Assembly: GCF_016808335.1 (NCBI RefSeq)
Contig: NC_053144.1
Span: 70,913,400-70,977,399 of the forward strand
DNA: 64,000 bases
Source: Panicum virgatum
Lineage: Eukaryota; Streptophyta; Magnoliopsida; Poales; Poaceae
Reading direction: 5' to 3'
Each line of letters starts with the position of its first letter. Position 1 is the first letter of the stretch. The notes beneath the pieces were generated by a model. The model was not told the origin of the DNA and ran no database searches. It saw only the letters and a program-made list of their open reading frames with translations. The position numbers and the translations under genes are program-made. This document shows, piece by piece, positions 56,836 through 64,000 of the stretch.

Positions 56836-57356
56836 CGGTGTCGGGAGGGATCACCACAATCCAATCCGCCGCCGCGGCCGCGTATTCGTCGGGGTTTTTT
56901 TAAGGTTAGTTCCTCCACATATTTTAAAATCAAGAGATTCCTCTATAAATTCATATATAACATGTACATATTTTAAAAAATTCAAAAATAACCACTTTAT
57001 ATTTAAAGCAGTGATTGATGATATGTAAAAATTTTATAAACAACCTAAAAAATAAGATATTTAGATTAATTAATCAACAATTTAGCATAAATTATAATCC
57101 ATACCATAATTATTTTCATCCACACATTATATTATACGTATCTTTAATAAGGTTGTGTGTTATGCTCATCCAACAAATCCTAGCATATAACAATCAACAA
57201 AGTTTAAGTGATGCCAAAAATCCAATCATAAAACCATACTGTACATACCTTTTTTCAATCTATTTCCCATATTATCATGTGTGAACGCCAAAAATTCTTT
57301 GCTTGTAAAAATAGCATAGTTACCATGGTTGGTAATCATATCATCATCATCATTTA
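56836..57356. other. cyclophilin-like gene promoter and AT-rich spacer
   Basis: The first 70 bases upstream of the ATG are GC-rich; the rest is AT-rich with no gene or clear repeat. Confidence 0.5.
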
Positions 57357-57641
57357 GGCCCTCTTTGGCTCACGGGGTAAACACAGGAAAAACGTAGGAA
57401 ACCTGCTGTCGTAGGAAAGGCGTAGGAAAGGGAGCGCTTCGATTCCTCTGGAATCTTGGCCACGATTCCATGAAGTCGAAGCAGATTTTTGGTTTCCTGT
57501 GTGCATAGTGAGACACATCCCTTTCCTCCGTCGTTTCCTCCGGAAACTTTCCTGTGAAACCAAAGGCCTGATGACGTCAGCATTCCTATGGAACTCATTT
57601 CTGCATTTCACCCGCGTTTCACCTGCGTTCCAAAGGAGCCT
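57357..57641. mobile_element. Tourist-like (PIF/Harbinger) MITE
   Basis: Inverted ends GGCCCTCTTTGG and (complement) AGGCTCCTTTGG, flanked by TTA-like 3 bp sequences; exact ends are uncertain by a base or two. The interior has no coding signal. Confidence 0.75.
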
Positions 57642-57921
57642 TTAACGTGTTAACCCTACATTCGGGTGTGACCCCGAATAAATCCTTGGACATATAGCTT
57701 GAGGTGTTTGCTCTCCACAGTTCACTAAATAAGCAAAAAAAAAATATTATGAAGCTATATAATCAATTGCCCATATCAAATCTAATCGAAATATGTACCT
57801 GTCAGCCACTTATTGAAAAGCAAATCAGCCATGACACTCATAAAATTCTATATTCATGCAAAGCCATATAACCATACCATACGTACCCATCATGTGTGAA
57901 TGCCAAAGATTGATTGTTTAC
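57642..57921. other. spacer before the Tat-type element
   Basis: AT-rich, no gene seen. The last five bases, TTTAC, would be the left target copy of the next element. Confidence 0.4.
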
Positions 57922-59145
57922 TGTCGGGTACGGGGCACCTTAATCAGGGGACTAAAATCGCCCTAAAAACGCAAACACATGCTGGGCAACCGGGCCCACG
58001 AAGGCCTACAGCCTCCTTCCAATCTGGAAGAAAGGAAAAGACTCAAAGAAGCCTAACACGCGGCCACGTACGCAGTGCGGCCCATACGCATTCCCCTCGG
58101 ACCCGCGGGGTGATCTCCGCCTCGCTCGAGGGCTCCCCGCCGAAGCCCTCGACCGCGCCCCGCGCCTCCGCCTCGCTCGAGGCCACCCCTCGACGAAAGG
58201 GACAAACGGCCCTACCACTCACCCGTCCGCCGTACGGAGGCATTAATGCCAACCACTCCTCCACAGTGCCCGGGTCAGACGGCGTCAGGCCGCCATTCCC
58301 CATAGTAGCTGGGACCGGAGTCTCGTCCGCCAACTCCGATCACTGCTCCGCCATTCCGGACGCTGTGACGACACTGTGGGAACCTGCGACGCAGTGCAAG
58401 ACGTGCTCGGTACTGCACCAGCTATTATACTGCCAACTCCCCATACCTCATTCATACTTTCCCTTCCGCGGAGCCCTCAAATGGCATGGGCACGACCCTC
58501 GGAAGCGGCTCCAGCCTTGACCAGGACAACGCCGCCACGCCACGCCTAGAGGATGGTACCCCCACAGCAACGACCACGCCGCCCGCTGGAGCCGCCAGGA
58601 CGCCGGCGCGATCTCCGCAAGACCAAGGACGATGCCTAGGATGACTGCTACGCCCGGCGCCATACCCCACAGTGTACTTCCCACTGTGCTCGACCACTGC
58701 ACCCCCGCGATTCGGGGAGAAGACGACGACTTTCACGATCCCCTGTGCATGTACATCGTCCCTTCTTGTGTCTATAAAAGGAGGAGGCGGGCTTTCCCTT
58801 AAGGGGGCCGGCCCATTCGGTAGAACACAATGCTTAGCACTACTCACAGAGCACATACACTCTTCTGAGCCCCGATATTGGCACTTGCCTCAATCAACTC
58901 CCCCTCTAGCTGAGACTTGGGAGATTCCCTCCCTCTCTCGCCTCACTTGTACCCCCTACTACAGGCACCCCCGGTGCAAGACAATACAGTGCTCTCGCAC
59001 ACCCCTTTGTTGGATGTACGGCCCCACGGCCGGAACCAGGATAAACCCGTGCGTTACTGTGTTGCCTCTTGCATCAATATCTGGGACGAGGAACACACAG
59101 CATCATCACTGGTTGGGTCCGGACCGCCGGGTCAGGACACCGACA
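57922..59145 (+). repeat. 5' LTR of the Tat-type element (1224 bp)
   Basis: Starts TGTCGGGTACGGGG and ends GGACACCGACA, with matching TGTCGG/CCGACA ends. A TATA box, TCTATAAAAGG, is at 58771-58781. Confidence 0.88.
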
Positions 59146-59147
59146 GT

Positions 59148-59165
59148 TGGCGCGCCAGGTAGGGG
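59148..59165 (+). other. PBS of the Tat-type element
   Basis: TGGCGCGCCAGGTAGGGG lies two bases after the LTR. It is not the tRNA-Met type; a different tRNA primer is implied, but I cannot name it with certainty. Confidence 0.7.
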
Positions 59166-59210
59166 TGGCTGCGTGACATTTTCTCTTTTGTTCCTATTTG
59201 ATCTCCAGGG

Positions 59211-61303
59211 ATGGCGACCAGATCCAACCCATTCCCCATGGGCGACTCGGATCCGCTCCCAGCGGGATATGTGATTTGGTTCGGGAGTCTTGAGTTCAGA
59301 GCAACCGGCAACGGTTACCTCATGACGCTCCTCTCGCCCAGACGCAACCCTGACACTCCGACTTCTCCAACCCGGTGCAACAGGCGTTCGGGCCAGCACT
59401 CGCGACAAGCGCGTATGGAGCGGCGCCGGGCGGCACGCCTCAGCTCCCCCACGTGGGTTGAGGTTGCCATGTCGCAGCTTAGCGTCGCGGCCGACGGGGC
59501 CACCGCTTTGTCATCACGTGCCTCGGCGTCATCTACGCCAGCACCATCATCGACTACAGCCCCAGTGCCTCCCAGGGGGGCGCGACTGCGCCGTCGCCCT
59601 TTCCCTTCGGGATGCGCAACGCTGCCACCTACGCCTCTTCGTCCAGCACCAACTTTGCCGAGTACGAGGATCTGCCGGGTCATCACCTCCTGTCGATCCA
59701 CAACCTCATCGCATCATCTCCTGATGACTCCTACCCCGAGACGGCGAGCTCGATCGCCGACAACATCAGCTTCTTCATGGACAACTTCACGGCCGATGAG
59801 GCCGAGGACTACTCCGGGGTCCGCGACCCCGACGCTTTCTGCTCGTTCCAGCTCCCGGCGGCTTACTGCCTCACCTGCTCCGAGGACTCCAGCGAGGGGG
59901 ATTACGATCCCACTCGGGAGTGCTTCATGGGAATGACAACGCTCCGGGCAATGACGGGAACGACGGGGCAGACGCGCAGGCAAACCAACCAGTGGTGCCG
60001 GCTGCGACCCCTTCTTCTTTGTCAAGCTCGGCGGCGCGGCAAGCACAGCTGGCGCAGCTCAAGGAGCTTCAAGCCAAGCTCGACGAGCAGTGTCGGCAGA
60101 CACAGGAGCTGCGCACCGCACTCGAGCAGCAGCTCACCTCACGTGGCGCACATGCCCAGGCGGCGGCACGCGTTGCCCGAGAGCGGATCCTAGCCGATGA
60201 CAATGTCGACAAACCTCCGGAACTGAAAACGGCCGGCGAAAAACTCGTCGCTGCGGCCTACCTACTCCAAGCAATGCCCGAAACGTCGACGACTTCGGGT
60301 CGCAACATGCGCCGCGAGGCACAAGTGCTCATCGAGCAAGCTGCTGTGCAGCAGGCCGAGAGCTCTGCGTCTCGCATGCGCTCGATAGTCCTGAAGCAGC
60401 CCGGTGGGATTGCACGGTAGGACCACGAGGTTTCGGTGCACACTCCACCAGGAGGGAAGGGAAAGGCAGCCGTAGCGCACGGTGCGAAGGCACCCTCGGT
60501 GCGCGACCGCATTGGAAAGACTCCTGCAAGGGAGTGACTCCACGACACGCGCGGACATGCCGGCGACGGCGACGCCCGCAACATCATCAATTGCAGGAAG
60601 TACACCCCTCGACGGGGTGGACGTTTCGACCTCGAACATGACAGGGGCGAGTCACCGGAGCCTCCGGGCACCCGTGTGTTCAGCCGGGATATTCATACCG
60701 CTCATTTTCCCCCCACGCTTTCGACAGCCTACCACCCTCGTCAAGTACTCGGGCGAGACCGATCTCGCAGTCTGGCTCAACGACTACCGCCTAGCATGCT
60801 AGTTGGGCGGTGCGACGGACGACGCAGTCATCATTCGCAACCTTCCGCTTCACCTTGCTGACGCCACACGAACGTGGCTCGAGCATTTGCCCGCGGACCA
60901 GATCCACAACTAGGCCGACTTAGTCCAGATCTTCGTGGGCAACTTCCAGGGCACGTACGTGCGCCCTGGGAACTCCTGGGACCTCAAAGGGTGACGGCAG
61001 AAGCCCAATGAGTCTCTGCGCAACTATGTGCGGCGCTTCTCCAAGCAATGCACCGAGCTCCCCAGCGTCACCCATGTCGAGGTCATCAACGCCTTCCTCG
61101 AGGGCACGACGTGCAGGAACCTGGTGCACGAGCTTGCACGAAGCCATCCCGCCAACACCAACGAGTTGTTCGACGCTGCCACCAACTACGCCACCGGCGA
61201 GGAGGCCGTTAGTGCCATTTTCGACGACAAGCCGAACAAGCGCAAGGAAGATGCGCCTGCAGAGGGCAGCAACGCCAAGACCAACGCCCCCGCTAAGAAA
61301 TAA
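59211..61303 (+). pseudogene. Tat-type gag, broken
   Basis: Opens with MATRSNPFPMGDSDP (59211), continues in another frame through a coiled coil (59920-60420, LAQLKELQAKLDEQCRQTQE) and then the gag domain near 60770-61150 (WLNDYRLAC, TRTWLEHLPADQIHN, SLRNYVRRFSKQCTELPSV). TAG and TGA codons interrupt the last part (about 60800, 60912, 60992). Confidence 0.82.
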
Positions 61304-61305
61304 AA

Positions 61306-62409
61306 GTGGGGGAAGAAAGGGAAGAAGCCGGCCCCACCAAACCAGCATGGACCGGGGCAGGCGGAAGACTCCGACGAGGCCTTCGTCGCTGCCCCGGACC
61401 ACAAAGGACCTCGAGGCCCCCTCGAGGCGGTGGCGGCCTATTCGACGACATGCTCAAGAAGCCGTGTCCTTACCACAAGGGCTCGGTCAACCACACCCTA
61501 GAGCAGTGCGAGATGCTCCAAAAATACTATAACCGTGTCACGCATCGCGACGAGGACAAGAAGAAGGATGCGGGCGACAAAGGTGGAGACGACAAGTTCC
61601 CCCCAGTGGAGAACGCCTTCTTCATCTTTGGAGGACCGACGACAAACATGACCTCTCGGCAGCGCAAGCGAGAGCGCCGGGAAGTCTTCTCCGTCACCAA
61701 GGCCACGCCATCCTACCTCGACTGGTCGGAGGACACTATTTCCTTTGGCCGCGAGGACCACCCCGACTACATCCCACACTCAGGATGGTACCCGCTTGTT
61801 GTCGACCCCATCATCGGCAACACCCGCTTCTCCAAGGTGCTCATGGATGGAGGCAGCGGCCTCAACATCATGTACGCCCACAACTTGGAGCTCATGGGGA
61901 TCGGATTGAACAAGCTCCGCCCCAACAAGTCGCCATTCCATGGCATTGCACCGGGGAAGCGAGTCCAACCCCTCGGCTAGATCGACCTACCCGTCTGTTT
62001 CGGCATGGCAGCCAATTTCCGCAAGGAAGTGCTCACCTTCGAGGTGGTAGGGTTTCGGGGAGCCTACCACGCCATCCTTGGTCGTCCCTACTACGCCAAA
62101 TTCATGGCCATCCGCAACTACACCTATCTCAAGCTGAAGATGCCGGGCCCGAGGGGTGTCATCACCATCGGCTCCTCGTTCGAGCACGCCTATGAGTGCG
62201 ACGTCGAGTGTGTCGAGCACGCGGAGGCTCAAGCGGAGGACGAGGCCCTCGCAGCCACCCTCGACAAGATGGCAAGCGAGGCCTTGGACTCCACACACCA
62301 ACACGCAGGCAGCTTCGAACCCGCCAAGGGTATCAAGAAGGTGCCCCTCGACCCGAATCACCCCGACGATAAGGCATTGCAGGTCAGCGCCACCCTCGAC
62401 AGCAAATAG
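61306..62409 (+). pseudogene. Tat-type protease region
   Basis: After the motif CPYHKGSVNHTLEQC (knuckle-like) comes the aspartic protease core VLMDGGSGLNIMYA, the DGG variant usual in the Tat lineage, then FRGAYHAILGRPYYAKFMAI. Stops at 61978-61980 and 62407-62409 break the frame. Confidence 0.85.
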
Positions 62410-62412
62410 GAA

Positions 62413-63830
62413 GTGGTGCTCGTCGACTTTCTATGCGCCAACGCAGACATCTTTGCGTTGAGCCCCTCAGACATGCCTGGCATACCGAGGGAGGTCGCCG
62501 AGCACTCTCTTGATATCCGACCCAACTCCAAGCCGGTGAAGCAGCGCCTGCGACGCTTCGACGAGCTCAAGCGCCGGGCGATCGGCGAGGAGCTGCAGAA
62601 ACTTCTGGCGGCCGGATTCATCAAGGAGGTATTCCATCCCGAGTGGCAAGCTAATCCTGTATTAGTGAAGAAAAAGAATGGCAGTTGGAGGATGTGCGTA
62701 GACTACACTAGTTTAAATAAAGCATGTCCGAAGGTTCCCTTTCTTTTACCGCGTATTGATTAAATCGTAGATTCAACTACGAGATGTGAACTTTTATCCT
62801 TTCTTGATGCTTATTCCGGTTACCACCAAATCAAGATGAAAGAGTCCGACCAGCTCGCGACCTCTTTTATCACACCTTTCGGCATGTACTGCTACGTCAC
62901 GATGCCTTTTGGCCTCAGAAACGCCGGAGCTACATATCAGCGGTGTATGCGCCATGTATTCGGGGACCATCTCGGGCGGAACGTAGAAGCATATGTCAAC
63001 GACATCGTTGTAAAATCCAGGAATGCGGACGACCTGGTAGCCGATCTCAGGATTGCGTTCGATTGCCAAAGGGCCATAGGGGTAAAACTCAACCCCAAGA
63101 AGTGCGTATTCGGAGTCCCTCGAGACATGCTCTTGGGCTTCATTGTCTCCCAGCGGGGCATCAAACCCAACCCTGAGAAAGTCTCGGCCATCACTCAGAT
63201 GGGACCGATCCGAGACCTAAAGGGGGTACAGAGGGTCATGGGATGCCTAGCGTCCCTCAGCCGATTCATCTCGCGCCTCGGCGAGAAAGGCTTGCCCCTG
63301 TATCGACTCCTGAGGAAAACTGAGCGCTTCACGTGGACCCCCGAGGCTCAAGAAGCTCTCGACAGGCTAAAGGCATCGCTCACTCATGCCCCCATTCTCA
63401 CACCACCCATAGACGGCGAGCCCCTCTATCTGTACGTAGCTGCGACGACCCAAGTGGTCAACGTGGTGATCGTTGTCGAAAGACAAGAGGAGGGCCATGC
63501 TCTGCCTGTCCAATGGCTGGTGTACTGCATCAGCGAAGTGTTGTCCGAAACCAAGACACGCTATCCGCAGATCCAGAAGCTGCCACACGCAGTGGTTTTG
63601 GCTCGGCGCAAGCTGCGCCACTACTTCGAGGCCCATCCCGTCACCGTGGTCTCGTCTTTCCCTCTGGGAGAGATAGTCCGCAATAGGGAAGCTGAGGGTA
63701 GAATTGCCAAGTGGTCCGTAGAGCTGATGGGAGAAACTCTCACCTACGCCCCTCGCAAGGCGATCAAGTCCCAAGTCTTGGCCGACTTCGTTGCTGAGTG
63801 GATGGACACTCAGCTACCCCCACCACAAAT
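62413..63830 (+). pseudogene. Tat-type reverse transcriptase and RNase H
   Basis: RT begins with the FIKEVFHPEWQANPVLVKKK region. A TAA at 62761-62763 and then [14 protein letters not shown] and [16 protein letters not shown] follow. The catalytic box reads YVNDIVV, so the second-last active-site Asp position is Asn. RNase H ([19 protein letters not shown]) has lost parts of its consensus. Confidence 0.85.
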
Positions 63831-64000
63831 CCAAGCTGAATGTTGGACCATGTACTTCGACGGGTCGGTGATGAAAACCGGCGCCGGCGCTGGCCTCCTC
63901 TTCATCTCACCCCTCGGAAAGCACATGGACTACATGATACGCCTGCATTTCCCTGCGTCTAACAAGATGGCGGAGTATGAGGCCCTCCTCAGTGGCCTCT
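63831..64000 (+). pseudogene. second RNase H-like domain (partial)
   Basis: [20 protein letters not shown] and [13 protein letters not shown] match the additional RNase H found in the Tat/Ogre clade. It is cut by the window end. Confidence 0.75.

Larger units (their letters stand above)
57922..64000 (+). mobile_element. Tat-lineage Ty3-gypsy element, 3' part beyond window
   Basis: 5' LTR, PBS, gag, protease, RT, RNase H and the start of a second RNase H-like domain are present; integrase and the 3' LTR lie beyond 64000. Many in-frame stops fit C-to-T changes, so this copy is dead. Confidence 0.92.

Noticed and set aside
1..64000. CRISPR arrays, bacterial operons, phage or integron structures
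   Set aside because: No spaced direct-repeat array, ribosome-binding sites or bacterial gene packing were seen. All content fits a plant nuclear genome.

Overview
The window is nuclear DNA of a grass (Poaceae). The signs are GC-rich first exons, introns with canonical GT/AG borders, Stowaway, Tourist and hAT MITEs, an Au-like SINE, and Tekay-, Reina-, Tat- and Ale-type LTR retrotransposons. I could not fix the genus; a panicoid grass is a guess. No bacterial, organellar or CRISPR features are seen.

Layout. (1) 1-12666: a minus-strand Ty3-gypsy chromovirus of Tekay/Del type, cut by the window start. It has 3.4 kb LTRs, a decayed gag-pol, and two extra paralogous ORFs between the primer-binding site and gag. 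(2) 12667-15750: intergenic DNA with two possible exons of an unrecognised gene, a Stowaway MITE, a hAT MITE and a degenerate minisatellite. (3) 15749-21574 (-): a 17-exon plasma-membrane H+-ATPase gene that lacks the coding region for M7-M10. (4) 23069-23440 (+): a small oleosin. (5) 23901-49024 (-): a 25 kb TARBP1/Trm3-like SPOUT methyltransferase gene. Its introns hold a 314 bp TRIM, a 1.7 kb non-autonomous LTR element, and a Reina chromovirus (35238-45897) that itself carries a nested Ale-type copia element (39455-44876). (6) 49639-54135 (-): the XPF/RAD1 (UVH1) repair endonuclease, nine exons, 1020 codons. (7) 54599-56835 (-): a membrane-anchored cyclophilin-like protein, five exons, 331 codons. 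(8) 57357-57641: a Tourist-like MITE. (9) 57922-64000 (+): the 5' part of a decayed Tat-lineage gypsy element, running off the window.

The host genes are unrelated housekeeping or seed genes (proton pumping, oil-body coat, tRNA 2'-O-methylation, DNA repair, cyclophilin fold) and do not form a functional cluster.

The strongest candidate for something undescribed is the Tekay-like element. It has duplicated pre-gag ORFs, each with its ATG directly on a 3' splice-site consensus and each followed by an AATAAA. The encoded proteins have a dsRBD-like predicted fold plus coiled coil, and one copy carries three regularly spaced TQT motifs of the kind bound by LC8 light chain. All function statements for these ORFs are inference. 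Exon borders come from reading splice consensus and frame by eye.
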